DNA from: Phytobacter diazotrophicus | Lineage (GTDB): Bacteria; Pseudomonadota; Gammaproteobacteria; Enterobacterales; Enterobacteriaceae | NCBI GenBank assembly: GCA_004346725.1 | Contig: SMDE01000011.1 | Span: forward strand, 1 to 64,000 | Direction: 5' to 3' | DNA: 64,000 bases | Part shown: positions 1 to 9,287 of the stretch, piece by piece | Layout: the number at the start of each line of letters is the position of its first letter | Position numbering within the stretch: the first letter of the stretch is position 1 | Position numbers and translations under genes: made by a program | The notes under the pieces: model-generated | Databases searched by the model: none | Told to the model about the DNA's origin: nothing | What the model saw: the letters and a program-made list of their open reading frames with translations, nothing else

Positions 1-69
1 CGGCTGAATATCGTTAATGCGCTGAAAACGTTAGGTAAAGAGTACAGTAATATGGTCATGGGGAACTGA
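1..69 (+). CDS. C-terminal fragment of an unrecognised protein
   Basis: An open frame runs from the first base to a TGA at 67-69 and encodes the last 22 residues of a protein that begins outside the window; it ends KEYSNMVMGN. Its 3' end faces the 3' end of gor, with REP-type repeats between them. The piece is too short to assign a family. Chance open frame is possible, but position next to a repeat-type terminator region fits a real gene end. Confidence 0.4.
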   Translation, partial: RLNIVNALKTLGKEYSNMVMGN

Positions 70-85
70 CCATATTACTGGGGAT

Positions 86-158
86 CTCTCAGCCCCGGGG
101 GAGAGGGAGAAAACCGGTCGTAGCCCGGGTAAGGCGTCAGCCGCCACCCGGGGGAGGG
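86..158. repeat. REP-type palindromic repeat between convergent gene ends
   Basis: Two nested palindromes are visible: CTCTC...GAGAG around a C/G-rich centre (86-105), and CCCGGGT...ACCCGGG around GGC/GCC arms (about 124-152). The same sequence type recurs near 7724-7821, 34798-34879 and 59861-59938. Such units usually lie after gene ends; here the element lies just beyond the stop of gor and may stabilise or terminate its transcript. Confidence 0.75.
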
Positions 159-160
159 GC

Positions 161-1513
161 TTACCGCATGGTGACAAACTCTTCTGCCGCCGTTGGGTGA
201 ATCGCCACGGTATTGTCGAAGTCCTTCTTGGTGGCACCCATTTTCAGGGCGACCGCGAAGCCTTGCAGAATTTCATCCATCCCGAAACCGATGCCGTGGA
301 TGCCGACGATTTTCTCTTCCGGGCCAACGCAGACTAACTTCATGCGGCACGGCTGGCGGTGAGAGGTCACCGCGGTATACATCGCGGTAAATGACGATTT
401 ATACACTTTGACTTCGCTATCGCCATACTGCTCGCGCGCCTGCGGTTCGGTTAAACCCACGGTGCCGATCGGCGGATGGCTGAACACCACGGTCGGGATA
501 TTACTGTAATCCAGATGCTCGTCCGGCTTGTTATTAAACAGGCGTTCAGACAGGCGACGGCCTGCGGCCACGGCGACAGGGGTCAGCTCAACCGCACCCG
601 TGTTATCGCCGACAGCGTAAATACCCGGCACGGAGGTATTCTGGAATTTATCCACCACGATGAAACCTTTCTCGTCGGTTTTCACCCCGGTGACGTCCAG
701 ATTGAAGGTGTCGTTCGCCGGTTCACGACCAATCGCCCAAATCAGGCAATCCACCGTCTGGCTGCGTCCATCGTCCAGCTCCAGCGTCAGGCTGCCGTCG
801 GCGTTTTTCACCACGGCTTTGGGGACTGCCAGGGTATGTAGCGTCGGGCCTTCTGCGGCCATCACTTCAACCAGCGTTTCACTGATCATCGGATCGAAAC
901 TGCGCAGCGGAGAGTGCTTACGCACGAACAGATGCGCTTCTGCGCCCAGCCCGTTAATCACCCCGGCCAGTTCAACGGCGATATAGCCGGCACCGACCAC
1001 CGCCACGCGTTTAGGCAGCGCGGGCAGGGCAAAGAAACCGTCGGAGTCGATACCGTATTCCGCACCCGGAATTTTCGGGTGGCTCGGGCGACCACCGGTT
1101 GCGATCAGGATGTGATCGGCGGTGATCGTCTCGCCATTAACCTCGACAGTCTTCGCGTCAATAAAGCGGGCGAAACCACGAATCACATCGACATTGTTTT
1201 TACCCAGCACGTTGTCATACGAGGTGTGGATACGGTCAATGTAGGCCGTGCGGCTGGCAACCAGTTTATTCCAGTCAAAATGATTGACGGTGGTGTCGAA
1301 GCCGTAGTCCGGCCCGTACAGATCAATAGCCTCGCGGATTTGCGCCGCGTGCCACATCACTTTTTTCGGAACACAACCCACATTCACACAGGTGCCGCCA
1401 AGCTCTTTGGCTTCAATCAGCGCGCACTTCTGGCCGTACATGGCGGCACGGTTAATCGAGGCAATGCCACCGCTGCCACCGCCAATGGCGATATAGTCGT
1501 AATGTTTGCTCAT
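161..1513 (-). CDS. gor: Glutathione reductase (NADPH)
   Basis: Reduces oxidised glutathione to GSH with NADPH in the cytoplasm, using FAD and a redox disulfide. The 450-residue length equals E. coli Gor. The FAD-binding glycine motif is at residues 11-16, the redox pair C42/C47 lies in GGTCVNVGC, a second nucleotide-binding motif ([13 protein letters not shown]) lies near residue 172, and the C-terminal HPTAAEE segment carries the catalytic histidine of the partner subunit. The ATG is preceded by AAGGAATTAACC. Just upstream lies a palindromic repeat, and next to it rlmJ is read in the same direction, as in E. coli. Assignment is secure. Confidence 0.97.
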   Translation of the reverse strand: MSKHYDYIAIGGGSGGIASINRAAMYGQKCALIEAKELGGTCVNVGCVPKKVMWHAAQIREAIDLYGPDYGFDTTVNHFDWNKLVASRTAYIDRIHTSYDNVLGKNNVDVIRGFARFIDAKTVEVNGETITADHILIATGGRPSHPKIPGAEYGIDSDGFFALPALPKRVAVVGAGYIAVELAGVINGLGAEAHLFVRKHSPLRSFDPMISETLVEVMAAEGPTLHTLAVPKAVVKNADGSLTLELDDGRSQTVDCLIWAIGREPANDTFNLDVTGVKTDEKGFIVVDKFQNTSVPGIYAVGDNTGAVELTPVAVAAGRRLSERLFNNKPDEHLDYSNIPTVVFSHPPIGTVGLTEPQAREQYGDSEVKVYKSSFTAMYTAVTSHRQPCRMKLVCVGPEEKIVGIHGIGFGMDEILQGFAVALKMGATKKDFDNTVAIHPTAAEEFVTMR

Positions 1514-1525
1514 GGTTAATTCCTT

Positions 1526-1672
1526 AGAGCCTATCCAATTAGGCTATTTTATTGGCCATTTTGGACCTGGGCAGTGCTCACAATCCTCACGTACTGCGTG
1601 TACGCTCCGGTTGTTCCGCGCTGTCCGTGTCCAAACTCGCTGCAACAATGTACGCCTACTGGGTAGGCTCTT
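1526..1672. repeat. Palindromic intergenic repeat, family copy 1
   Basis: About 147 bases between gor and rlmJ are bounded by inverted ends, AGAGCCTATCC at the left and GGGTAGGCTCT at the right. The centre contains CACGTACTGCGTGTACGC. A shorter relative with the same centre and its own inverted ends lies at 55852-55972. The element would be in the leader of gor. The type resembles ERIC-like non-coding miniature elements, but it is a different family from the ERIC copy at 6822-6937. Confidence 0.65.
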
Positions 1673-1741
1673 AATCCTGAACGAGGTCGAAAGTGTCGCG
1701 ATTGTAACGCGCAGCCAGCAAGGTTCCTTCGATTGCTGCGA

Positions 1742-2584
1742 TTACTCGGGAACAATCCAGTTAACGAGGGTGTGGCCTGTTCCGGCGGGCACCAGTTTAC
1801 TGTGCAGCCACGGCAGCACGTTATTCATCTGTGCTTCTAATTTCCACGGCGGGTTAACCACGATCATACCGGAGGCGGTCATCCCGCGCTGGTCGCTGTC
1901 CGGGCGTACCGCCAGCTCAATCTGCAGAATTTTACGAATGCCCGTTGCTTCCAGGTCATGCACCATACGCTTGATTTGCTGGCGCAGCACCACCGGGTAC
2001 CACAGAGCATAGGTGCCGGTTGCAAAGCGCTTGTAGCCCTCGCTAATGCCGGATACCACCGCCTGATAATCGGTTTTTATTTCATACGGCGGGTCTATCA
2101 GCACCAGGCCGCGACGGGAAACTGGCGGCAGTTTGGCTTTCAACTGCTGGTAGCCATCGGCACGCTCAACGCGGGCACGTTCGTCTTTCTGGAACTCCTG
2201 ACGCAGCAGTGGATAGTCGCTCGGATGCAACTCGGTCAGGAACAGGCTGTCCTGCTCGCGCAACAACTGACGGGCAATCAGCGGCGAGCCTGGGTAGTAA
2301 CGCAGCGTCTCGTTGCGGTTAAAGTGGCGCAGCACGCTCATGTACGGCTCCAGCTCAGCCGGAATATCGTCTTGCTGCCAGATGCGTCCAATCCCTTCCA
2401 GATACTCCCCGGTACGTTCGGCATGTTCGCCGGAAAGCTGATAGCGGCCCGCACCCGCGTGGGTATCGAGATAGAGAAACGGTTTCTCTTTTTCTTTGAG
2501 CGCTTCAATGATCAGGCTCTGAACGGTGTGTTTGAGAACGTCGGCATGGTTGCCTGCGTGGAAGCTGTGGCGATAACTGAGCAT
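1742..2584 (-). CDS. rlmJ: 23S rRNA (adenine2030-N6)-methyltransferase RlmJ
   Basis: Uses S-adenosylmethionine to methylate N6 of A2030 in 23S rRNA. The protein is 280 residues, the same length as E. coli RlmJ, and begins MLSYRHSFHAGNHADVLKH, a characteristic start of the family. The catalytic motif DPPY, typical of N6-adenine methyltransferases, is at residues 164-167. The gene lies upstream of gor and is read in the same direction, as in E. coli; the palindromic repeat separates the two, so they are probably not tightly co-translated. Confidence 0.95.
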   Translation of the reverse strand: MLSYRHSFHAGNHADVLKHTVQSLIIEALKEKEKPFLYLDTHAGAGRYQLSGEHAERTGEYLEGIGRIWQQDDIPAELEPYMSVLRHFNRNETLRYYPGSPLIARQLLREQDSLFLTELHPSDYPLLRQEFQKDERARVERADGYQQLKAKLPPVSRRGLVLIDPPYEIKTDYQAVVSGISEGYKRFATGTYALWYPVVLRQQIKRMVHDLEATGIRKILQIELAVRPDSDQRGMTASGMIVVNPPWKLEAQMNNVLPWLHSKLVPAGTGHTLVNWIVPE

Positions 2585-2777
2585 GGAGATAGAAATTCCA
2601 GAATATGAACGAGATTAGCCACAGTTTACCGTAGATTGCGCGGGAATGTCGTTGAACCCTGCGGTTGTTTCAGGCAGTCGTAAAACGTTTCAAAATTTAT
2701 CCCTGTCACAAAAGCGTCAACTTAGAGGGCTAGCGTCGAGTGCAGGCAAGGTAATTGTTTGAATAAAAGGATAAAAA

Positions 2778-4049
2778 ATGAAAATCCGTTTAACGCTGTT
2801 AACTGTCTCACTGCTGCTTGCTCATCAGGCGATGGCGAAAGATGTGCCGCTCTCTACTGCGCACGACATTGCCAATACCACCACGCCGGCCTCGGAAAGC
2901 CAGGCGTTTGATAGCCTGGAAAACCAGTCTCTGGCCGCGCTGCGTGCTGCGCTAAAAGGGGACGGCGCAAAGGTGGAGCGTGAGCACCTGGAAAAAGCGT
3001 CGCAAAGTGCAAAACAGGCCGACACCGCCTGGTTGAAAGCCAGCGGCTATGATTTCAAAGTAAAAGATAACCAGCAGGCCGGCATTGAATTGCTCTCCCC
3101 GTTCAACAAGCTGCCTGCTCCTGTACTGGATGCCAACCTGAAAACCGTTGAGACGATTAATCTCGATGCCACCCAGGGGCTGCGCCATCAGGCGCTGGCG
3201 GACGCAGAAGGTATCAGCTACTTGTACTTCCTGTCCGACGCGCTCGGTCCGCGTCTGGGTAAAGCGTTTCTTGACGCCTATGACAAGGGAGAACTGGGCA
3301 AAGCGGCTGCGCTAATTAAAGCCAGCGAAGTCAGCACTGGCGCGGCGAAGAAGCACTTCGACTACAAGCGTCCGTTCCTTATTCAGGGCAACACCATTCA
3401 CCAGGTCCCGGATGATGTGGTGGTGAAAGACAACAAACCGTACTCCGCCGATGGCGGTTCCTTCCCAAGCGGCCATACCAATACTGGCTATACCGATGCG
3501 CTGTTGATGGCGGAGATGATCCCGGAGCGCTTTGATTCATTGGTGGAGCGCGGTGCCCGCTATGGCTATTCCCGCATCGTGCTGGGCGTACACTATCCGC
3601 TGGATGTGATGGGTTCAAGAATGGTGGCCCAGCGTAACGTGGCGCATTACCTCAACGATCCGGCGTACCGCAAGCTGTTCAACGAAGCGCGCGATCAGTT
3701 GCGTACGGCGCTGGAGAAAGAGTGCGGTACGTCGCTTGCGGAGTGTGCGAAAACGGCGGGGAAAGACGATCCGTACCGCGATCCGGCGATGAAAGAATTT
3801 TACCGCTTTACCATGACCTACGACCTGCCGCAGCAAAAAGGGAAGACGCAGGCAGTGAAAGTACCGGAAGGGGCGGAAGTGCTGCTGGAGGCGGCGCTGC
3901 CAAACCTGTCAGCGACAGCGCGGCGCGAGTTGATGGTGAAAACCGCGCTGCCAGACGGTTACCCGCTCTCTGGCGAAACTGCCGATCAGAACTTCTGGCA
4001 GCGCCTGAATCTGCCTGCGGCTTATGCCCTGGCGCATAAAGCGAAGTAA
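2778..4049 (+). CDS. Periplasmic PAP2-family acid phosphatase
   Basis: A 423-residue secreted phosphatase of the PAP2 (class A acid phosphatase) superfamily. The N-terminus is a typical signal peptide ending near AMA (about residue 21). The three phosphatase signature parts are present: KRPF in the middle, PSGH at 230-233 within GGSFPSGHTNTGY, and S265-R266...H272...D276, with H233 and H272 expected in catalysis. It is much longer than PhoN (about 250 residues), having about 100 extra residues on each side, so substrate preference cannot be inferred. It has a good ribosome site (AAAGGATAAAAA) and appears to be a single-gene unit. It is not part of the E. coli gor-prlC interval that I recall, so it looks like an accessory gene. 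Confidence 0.85.
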   Translation: MKIRLTLLTVSLLLAHQAMAKDVPLSTAHDIANTTTPASESQAFDSLENQSLAALRAALKGDGAKVEREHLEKASQSAKQADTAWLKASGYDFKVKDNQQAGIELLSPFNKLPAPVLDANLKTVETINLDATQGLRHQALADAEGISYLYFLSDALGPRLGKAFLDAYDKGELGKAAALIKASEVSTGAAKKHFDYKRPFLIQGNTIHQVPDDVVVKDNKPYSADGGSFPSGHTNTGYTDALLMAEMIPERFDSLVERGARYGYSRIVLGVHYPLDVMGSRMVAQRNVAHYLNDPAYRKLFNEARDQLRTALEKECGTSLAECAKTAGKDDPYRDPAMKEFYRFTMTYDLPQQKGKTQAVKVPEGAEVLLEAALPNLSATARRELMVKTALPDGYPLSGETADQNFWQRLNLPAAYALAHKAK

Positions 4050-4058
4050 GTTTTGACA

Positions 4059-4083
4059 ACGGTGCGGGCGTTGCCTGCACCGT
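4059..4083. terminator. Possible hairpin between convergent genes
   Basis: An ACGGTGC...GCACCGT stem with a short loop lies in the 42-base gap between the phosphatase gene and the convergent small membrane protein gene. There is no clear T-run on either side, so termination is only possible, not shown. Confidence 0.35.
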
Positions 4084-4091
4084 ATTGGTAA

Positions 4092-4541
4092 TCAGAGGCT
4101 AAAAGCGGTCAGCTCGCGCACGCTGGCGGCAGGGTTAGCGCGTTTAACCGCCTCCAGGAAATCGGCAAAGTCGGTGTTAAACAGGGTGTAGTTATGGCGG
4201 AATCTTGCCTGCTTCATCTGCCCGTCAGTCATGTAAGTCACTATCCAGAAAGAACGATTATTCACTTTAATATTGTCGCGCTCGCTCTTGGTTATCGCGC
4301 TCAGTGGAACAGATTTTTTCACATCAAGCTGAACTTCATAGAAGTACCCTTCATCGAAATAATAATCCGTGGGTAATAACTGCCCCCCTTTGCCTGGCCG
4401 AAAGGTTTTAGTGGTGATAGATATCTTTCGTAACCCATGATTTGCTTGTATGTCGTTTTTTCGATGTCGCCATTTTGGAAACACAAGTATCAGCCCGATA
4501 AGCGCCAGTAGCGGCAGTATTGTCATAATGAAATTCAACAT
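4092..4541 (-). CDS. Single-pass membrane protein of unknown function
   Basis: A 149-residue protein starting with one hydrophobic segment (about residues 2-22, IMTILPLLALIGLILVF) followed by positive residues, which predicts a membrane anchor with the rest in the cytoplasm or periplasm. The remainder is soluble with no motif I recognise. The frame is open for 31 further codons upstream, but the ATG at 4541 is preceded by AAAAGGAGACCGC, so I chose it. It converges on the phosphatase gene. The function is unknown and no cofactor or catalytic signature is visible. Confidence 0.7.
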   Translation of the reverse strand: MLNFIMTILPLLALIGLILVFPKWRHRKNDIQANHGLRKISITTKTFRPGKGGQLLPTDYYFDEGYFYEVQLDVKKSVPLSAITKSERDNIKVNNRSFWIVTYMTDGQMKQARFRHNYTLFNTDFADFLEAVKRANPAASVRELTAFSL

Positions 4542-4673
4542 GCGGTCTCCTTTTCGCCGTTGTGATGAGTATACGCCCTGTACGACGGTTCTTATTACTT
4601 TGATTTCATAGCGGAAACGACATCGTATGTGCAAATGGGTATTGCAGCGATAAGCAGTTCAGCGCAACGCCTG

Positions 4674-4704
4674 CCATTGAAATCCTCTACACTTAACCCC
4701 ATGC
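4674..4704 (+). promoter_or_regulatory. Candidate sigma-32 promoter of prlC
   Basis: CCATTGAA followed after 15 bases (counted from the end of TTGAA) by CCCCATGCT resembles the heat-shock consensus CTTGAA-N13-17-CCCCATNT. It lies about 70 bases upstream of the prlC start. E. coli prlC is known as a heat-shock gene, which supports the reading. Confidence 0.65.
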
Positions 4705-4772
4705 TACAACGTTATGCAGAGCGCCGGATCGTGCGCTTCACTCACTCTCTTTAACAGGACAGGACTGCGCTT

Positions 4773-6815
4773 ATGACCAATCCATTACTCACGCGTTTCG
4801 AATTACCGCCGTTTTCAAAAATCCTGCCTGAACACGTCGTGCCTGCCGTGACGAAAGCGCTGGATGATTGCCGTACCGCGGTGGAAAGCGTGGTAGCCCA
4901 TGGTGCGCCGTACACCTGGGAAAATCTGTGCCAGCCGCTGGCGGAAGTGGACGATGTGCTGGGGCGTCTGTTCTCCCCGGTGAGCCATTTGAACTCCGTG
5001 AAAAACAGCCCGGAACTGCGTGAAGCCTATGAGCAGACGCTGCCGTTACTGTCGGAATACAGCACCTGGGTTGGGCAACATGAAGGGCTGTACAACGCCT
5101 ACCGCGACTTACGCAATGGCGATCACTATGCCACCCTGAGCATTGCGCAGAAGAAATCTGTCGATAACGCCCTGCGTGATTTCGAACTGTCCGGTATTGG
5201 CCTCGAAAAAGAGAAACAAAAACGCTACGGCGAAATTGCCGCGCGCCTGTCCGAACTGGGCAATCAGTACAGCAACAACGTGCTGGATGCGACCATGGGC
5301 TGGACGAAACTGGTGACCGACGAAGCGGAGCTGGCGGGTATGCCGGAAAGCGCGCTGGCCGCTGCTAAAGCGCAGGCCGAAGCGAAAGAACAAGAGGGTT
5401 ACCTGCTGACGCTGGATATTCCGAGCTATCTGCCGGTGATGACCTATTGCGACAACCAACCGCTGCGCGAAGAGATGTACCGCGCTTACAGCACTCGCGC
5501 CTCTGACCAGGGGCCGAATGCAGGTAAATGGGATAACAGCCCGGTGATGGCGGAAATTCTCGCCCTGCGTCACGAGTTGGCCCAACTGCTCGGTTTTGAA
5601 AGCTATGCCTATAAATCGCTGGCGACCAAAATGGCGGAAAACCCGGCGCAGGTACTCGACTTCCTGACCGATCTCGCCAAACGCGCCCGTCCGCAGGGTG
5701 AAAGAGAGCTGGCGCAACTGCGTGCGTTCGCCAAAAAAGAGTTTGGTGTGGATGAGCTGCAACCGTGGGATATCGCTTACTACAGCGAAAAACAGAAGCA
5801 GCATCTGTACAGCATTAGCGACGAACAGTTGCGCCCGTACTTCCCGGAAAACAAAGCGGTAAGCGGCCTGTTTGAAGTGGTGAAACGGATTTACGGTATT
5901 ACCGCGAAAGAGCGTCATGATGTCGATGTCTGGCATCCGGATGTGCGTTTCTTTGAGCTGTATGACGAAAGCAATGAACTGCGCGGTAGTTTCTATCTTG
6001 ACCTCTACGCCCGTGAGCACAAACGCGGCGGCGCGTGGATGGATGACTGTGTTGGGCAAATGCGCCTGGCGGACGGTTCGCTGCAAAAACCAGTGGCCTA
6101 CCTTACCTGTAACTTCAACCGTCCGGTCAGCGGCAAACCGGCGCTGTTCACCCATGATGAAGTGATTACCCTGTTCCACGAATTTGGTCACGGTCTGCAT
6201 CATATGCTGACCCGTATCGAAACGCCGGGGGTTGCTGGTATCAGCGGTGTGCCATGGGATGCGGTCGAACTGCCGAGCCAGTTTATGGAAAACTGGTGCT
6301 GGGAGCCGGAAGCGCTGGCATTTATCTCGGGTCATTATGAAACGGGCGAGCCGCTGCCACAGGATCTGCTGGATAAAATGCTGGCCGCGAAAAACTACCA
6401 GGCGGCGCTGTTTATCCTGCGCCAGCTAGAGTTCGGCCTGTTCGATTTCCGCCTGCACGCCGAGTTTAGCCCGGAGCAGGGGGCCAAAATCCTCGACACG
6501 CTGTTTGAAATTAAAAAACAAGTTGCCGTGGTGCCAAGCCCGTCATGGGGCCGCTTCCCGCACGCGTTCAGCCATATCTTTGCAGGGGGCTACGCCGCAG
6601 GGTATTACAGCTACCTGTGGGCGGATGTGCTGGCGGCAGATGCCTACTCACGCTTTGAAGAAGAGGGGATTTTCAACCGCGAAACCGGGCAGTCGTTCCT
6701 CGACAATATTCTGACCCGTGGTGGTTCCGAAGAGCCGATGGAGCTGTTCAAGCGTTTCCGTGGCCGTGAGCCGCAACTGGATGCGATGCTGGAGCATTAT
6801 GGTATCGAAGGCTAA
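4773..6815 (+). CDS. prlC: Oligopeptidase A (M3 metalloprotease)
   Basis: Cytoplasmic zinc endopeptidase that degrades short peptides, including released signal peptides, and belongs to the thimet oligopeptidase (M3) family. It is 680 residues, matching E. coli PrlC. The zinc motif is H469-E-F-G-H473 in the context TLFHEFGHGLHHM, with the third ligand expected in the following helix (WDAVELPSQFMENW). A candidate heat-shock promoter lies upstream. As in E. coli, rsmJ follows, but here an ERIC element separates the two genes. Confidence 0.97.
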   Translation: MTNPLLTRFELPPFSKILPEHVVPAVTKALDDCRTAVESVVAHGAPYTWENLCQPLAEVDDVLGRLFSPVSHLNSVKNSPELREAYEQTLPLLSEYSTWVGQHEGLYNAYRDLRNGDHYATLSIAQKKSVDNALRDFELSGIGLEKEKQKRYGEIAARLSELGNQYSNNVLDATMGWTKLVTDEAELAGMPESALAAAKAQAEAKEQEGYLLTLDIPSYLPVMTYCDNQPLREEMYRAYSTRASDQGPNAGKWDNSPVMAEILALRHELAQLLGFESYAYKSLATKMAENPAQVLDFLTDLAKRARPQGERELAQLRAFAKKEFGVDELQPWDIAYYSEKQKQHLYSISDEQLRPYFPENKAVSGLFEVVKRIYGITAKERHDVDVWHPDVRFFELYDESNELRGSFYLDLYAREHKRGGAWMDDCVGQMRLADGSLQKPVAYLTCNFNRPVSGKPALFTHDEVITLFHEFGHGLHHMLTRIETPGVAGISGVPWDAVELPSQFMENWCWEPEALAFISGHYETGEPLPQDLLDKMLAAKNYQAALFILRQLEFGLFDFRLHAEFSPEQGAKILDTLFEIKKQVAVVPSPSWGRFPHAFSHIFAGGYAAGYYSYLWADVLAADAYSRFEEEGIFNRETGQSFLDNILTRGGSEEPMELFKRFRGREPQLDAMLEHYGIEG

Positions 6816-6821
6816 TCCCCG

Positions 6822-6937
6822 TCATACTTCAAGCTGCATGTGCGTTGGCGACGTTTGCTCACCCCAGTCACTTACTCTTGTAAGCTCCTGGGGATTCACG
6901 CACTTGCCGCCTTCCTGCCGCTTGAATTATTTAGGGT
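6822..6937. repeat. ERIC element between prlC and rsmJ
   Basis: The centre reads GCTCACCCCAGTCACTTACT and GTAAGCTCCTGGGGATTCAC, which match the conserved core of enterobacterial repetitive intergenic consensus elements (the sites used for ERIC typing primers). The flanks (TCATACTTCAAGCTGCATG and CTTCCTGCCGCTTGAATTATTTAGGG) also fit. Reading through it artificially extends the rsmJ frame upstream. It probably forms a hairpin in a prlC-rsmJ transcript. Confidence 0.9.
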
Positions 6938-6944
6938 TTATGTA

Positions 6945-7697
6945 GTGAAAATCTGTTTGATAGATGAAACAGGCGCCGGAGACGGCGCCTTATCTGTTCT
7001 TGCGTCCCGCTGGGGCCTGGAACATGACGAAAATAACCTGATGGCTCTGGTGCTTACACCGTCGCATCTGGAACTGCGCAAACGCGATGAGCCGAAGCTC
7101 GGCGGTATTTTTGTCGATTTCGTGGGTGGGGCGATGGCCCATCGGCGTAAGTTTGGCGGTGGGCGCGGCGAAGCTGTGGCGAAGGCCGTTGGCATCAAGG
7201 GCGATTATCTGCCTGATGTGGTGGACGCGACGGCGGGACTGGGGCGTGATGCCTTTGTGCTGGCGTCAGTCGGCTGCCGGGTGCGGATGTTAGAGCGCAA
7301 CCCGGTGGTTGCCGCACTGCTGGATGATGGCCTGGCGCGTGGCTACGCGGACCCGGAAATTGGCGCCTGGTTACACGAGCGGTTGCAGTTGATTCATGCC
7401 TCCAGCCTGACCGGGCTGGAGGATATTACTCCGCGTCCGCAGGTGGTTTATCTCGATCCGATGTTTCCGCATAAGCAAAAAAGCGCGCTGGTGAAGAAAG
7501 AGATGCGGGTGTTCCAGTCGTTGGTGGGGCCGGATCTGGACGCGGATGGCCTGCTGGAGCCTGCGCGTCTGCTGGCGACGAAACGTGTGGTGGTGAAGCG
7601 CCCGGATTATGCGCCACCGCTCGCCGATGTGGCGACTACCAATGCGGTGGTCACCAAGGGGCATCGGTTTGATATTTATTCCGGGACGCCGGAGTGA
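6945..7697 (+). CDS. rsmJ: 16S rRNA (guanine1516-N2)-methyltransferase RsmJ
   Basis: Methylates G1516 of 16S rRNA with S-adenosylmethionine. The SAM-binding stretch [12 protein letters not shown] is at residues 93-104 and the catalytic DPMFPHK begins at D171. An upstream ATG at 6840 gives 35 more residues, but these are encoded by the ERIC element. I chose the GTG at 6945, which gives [20 protein letters not shown] and 250 residues, matching the E. coli protein. The ribosome site is weak (TAGGGTTTAT), and comes partly from the end of the repeat. In E. coli the next gene is dtpB; here uspA follows. Confidence 0.94.
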   Translation: MKICLIDETGAGDGALSVLASRWGLEHDENNLMALVLTPSHLELRKRDEPKLGGIFVDFVGGAMAHRRKFGGGRGEAVAKAVGIKGDYLPDVVDATAGLGRDAFVLASVGCRVRMLERNPVVAALLDDGLARGYADPEIGAWLHERLQLIHASSLTGLEDITPRPQVVYLDPMFPHKQKSALVKKEMRVFQSLVGPDLDADGLLEPARLLATKRVVVKRPDYAPPLADVATTNAVVTKGHRFDIYSGTPE

Positions 7698-7723
7698 ATT
7701 GGTGAGGGCAGTGCGGTCTGCTG

Positions 7724-7821
7724 CCCTCACCCTGGCCCTTTCTCACAGGGAGAGGGAACAGTTTAGTGCTTAGCGGTCTGGGGTTTTGTAGCCCGGACAA
7801 GGCGACAGCCGCCGTCCGGGA
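7724..7821. repeat. REP-type repeat between rsmJ and uspA
   Basis: Contains CCTCACCC...GGGAGAGGG followed by a palindrome CCCGGAC...GTCCGGG with GGCG/CGCC inner arms (about 7792-7820). It is a relative of the repeats at 86-158, 34798-34879 and 59861-59938. It sits where E. coli carries dtpB. Confidence 0.7.
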
Positions 7822-7905
7822 CCCTCCCTGGTGGTGCGCGTACCGGGAATTCATGTAACTGCACAAGGCGGTTTTATCGGCCTTTGGCGGGGAAATCAGC
7901 GCCAG

Positions 7906-7934
7906 AAAATAAAACGCCCGCAGCAGCGGGCGTT
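7906..7934 (-). terminator. Rho-independent terminator of uspA
   Basis: On the minus strand the sequence reads AACGCCCGCTGCTGCGGGCG followed by TTTTATTTT, a GC-rich stem plus U-run 24 bases after the uspA stop codon. Confidence 0.85.
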
Positions 7935-7957
7935 AGCAGGCAAGAAAAGAGGGACGG

Positions 7958-8395
7958 TTATTCTTCGTCTTCATCTTTCAGCGGAACAATCAGCATGTCC
8001 ACATGGACAGTATTGATGAGCTGACGTGCGGAGGACATCAGTTTGCTCCAGAAGTCCTGATGATGCCCGCAAACCACCAGATCCATATCGTATTTCTTAA
8101 TGGCATCTACCAGTACCTGCCCCAAATCACCGCTACCGCTTAAGGTCTCCGTGATCGGATAGCCCGCATTGGTAGACAGTTCGGTCAGCGCATGGTGTGT
8201 CTCATCAGAGATACGTTTTTGCATATCGCCGAGGTTAACGTCGATAAGACCGGTGTAGAGATCAGAATAATTTACATCGACATGAATCAGTGACACCTTC
8301 GCGTTATAAGGCCGCGCCATGGATACTGCTTTTTCGACCAGCAATTTGCTTTCAGGAGAAAGATCGACTGCGATGAGAATGTGTTTGTAAGCCAT
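7958..8395 (-). CDS. uspA: Universal stress protein A
   Basis: Cytoplasmic stress protein of the UspA type, induced by starvation and many stresses in E. coli, with an alpha/beta (Rossmann-like) fold. The 145-residue sequence, [20 protein letters not shown] and onward, is almost identical to E. coli UspA (144 residues). Like E. coli UspA it lacks the G-2x-G-9x-G(S/T) ATP-binding signature. The start is supported by an AAGGAG site. It is divergent from uspB across 518 bases containing a diverged ERIC-like repeat. Confidence 0.97.
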   Translation of the reverse strand: MAYKHILIAVDLSPESKLLVEKAVSMARPYNAKVSLIHVDVNYSDLYTGLIDVNLGDMQKRISDETHHALTELSTNAGYPITETLSGSGDLGQVLVDAIKKYDMDLVVCGHHQDFWSKLMSSARQLINTVHVDMLIVPLKDEDEE

Positions 8396-8509
8396 AGTGT
8401 TACTCCTTCCATAAGTTGTCGATGACCATAGGGTTACTCACCCCTGACACAGCACTGTTTCCCGCGTCCTGCGTACCACCTGCACGGGTAGCGCCCGGCC
8501 TTAAGCATT

Positions 8510-8640
8510 TCATTTTATACTCTTCGTACTTTACGCCGCAGATGCGTTGGCTATGTTCGTTTATCCCATCGCACGGTCTTCTATGCTCAGGGGATTCATT
8601 CTCTTGCCGCCTTCCTGCAACCCGAATTACGTAGAGTGTG
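8510..8640. repeat. Diverged ERIC-like element
   Basis: The right half, AGGGGATTCATTCTCTTGCCGCCTTCCTGCAACCCGAATTACGTAG in outline, matches the right half of the ERIC copy at 6822-6937, and the left half keeps ATACT...GATGCGTTGGC. The central CACCCCAGTCACTTAC core is eroded, so it is an old copy or a related family. Confidence 0.6.
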
Positions 8641-8768
8641 GGAATATTTCTACCTTATAACTCTGTGAAGTTATCGTCAATCTGCCTGGATCACGATTCA
8701 CTTAACCAATATTTACAACCAGATGCACAAGATTGATTAACGTTGTGGCAAAAAAATAAACAAATCTC

Positions 8769-8775
8769 CTACACT
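8769..8775 (+). promoter_or_regulatory. Candidate sigma-S -10 element for uspB
   Basis: CTACACT is the classical sigma-S -10 form. It lies about 140 bases before the uspB start. No good -35 is placed at normal distance, which is common for sigma-S promoters. E. coli uspB is sigma-S dependent. Confidence 0.5.
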
Positions 8776-8913
8776 ATTTAATGAGCCGTTTGGATTTCAG
8801 TTTGTGATCTCGATCGGCTATTGGTAATACTCTTCACTGAATGACTTGGTTGATTATCTGGGAGCGGTAATCCCGGATCACGTTTCCGTGGGCGGTTCGC
8901 CGGGGGAGGAGAT

Positions 8914-9249
8914 ATGATCAGCACCGTCGCGCTGTTTTGGGCTTTGTGCATCGTTTGTGTGGTTAACATGGCGCGTTATTTTTCGTCATTACGCGCATTG
9001 TTAGTGGTACTTCGTGGTTGTGACCCCTTGCTTTACCAGTACGTTGATGGCGGAGGCTTTTTTACCTCCCATGGACAACCCAGCAAGCAGATGCGTTTAG
9101 TCTGGTACATTTATGGCCAGCGCTATCGCGACCATCATGATGAAGAGTTTATTCGCCGCTGTGAGCGAGTACGCGGGCAGTTCATCTTAACCAGCGCGCT
9201 CTGTGGGCTGATTCTGGTGAGCCTGATTGCTCTGATGATTTGGCACTGA
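8914..9249 (+). CDS. uspB: Universal stress protein B
   Basis: A 111-residue inner-membrane protein with a hydrophobic segment at each end (residues about 1-20 and 90-110) and a polar middle; this matches E. coli UspB in length and sequence. In E. coli it is sigma-S controlled and needed for ethanol tolerance in stationary phase. The ATG has a very strong ribosome site (GGGGGAGGAGAT). It is divergent from uspA and converges on pitA, the conserved arrangement. Confidence 0.96.
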   Translation: MISTVALFWALCIVCVVNMARYFSSLRALLVVLRGCDPLLYQYVDGGGFFTSHGQPSKQMRLVWYIYGQRYRDHHDEEFIRRCERVRGQFILTSALCGLILVSLIALMIWH

Positions 9250-9250
9250 G

Positions 9251-9286
9251 CAAAAAAAACGGGCCAGTTTCCTGACCCGTTTCGTT
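9251..9286 (-). terminator. Terminator shared by pitA and uspB
   Basis: ACGGGCCAG-TTTC-CTGACCCGT forms a stem (one G-T pair). Reading leftward it is followed by eight T residues, so it is a strong terminator for pitA; reading rightward the T-tract is weak (TTCGTT). Confidence 0.8.
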
Positions 9287-9287
9287 G

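Larger units (their letters stand above)
8396..8913. other. Divergent uspA-uspB control region
   Basis: A 518-base non-coding region holds the promoters of uspA (leftward) and uspB (rightward). The left half contains a diverged ERIC-like repeat (listed separately). I see no open frame with a credible ribosome site. A sigma-S type -10 for uspB is listed separately. Confidence 0.8.

Noticed and set aside
5109-6335. A 408-codon open frame on the minus strand inside prlC
   Set aside because: It is entirely antisense to a secure gene with clear motifs, and its composition is that of a reverse-strand shadow in GC-rich DNA.
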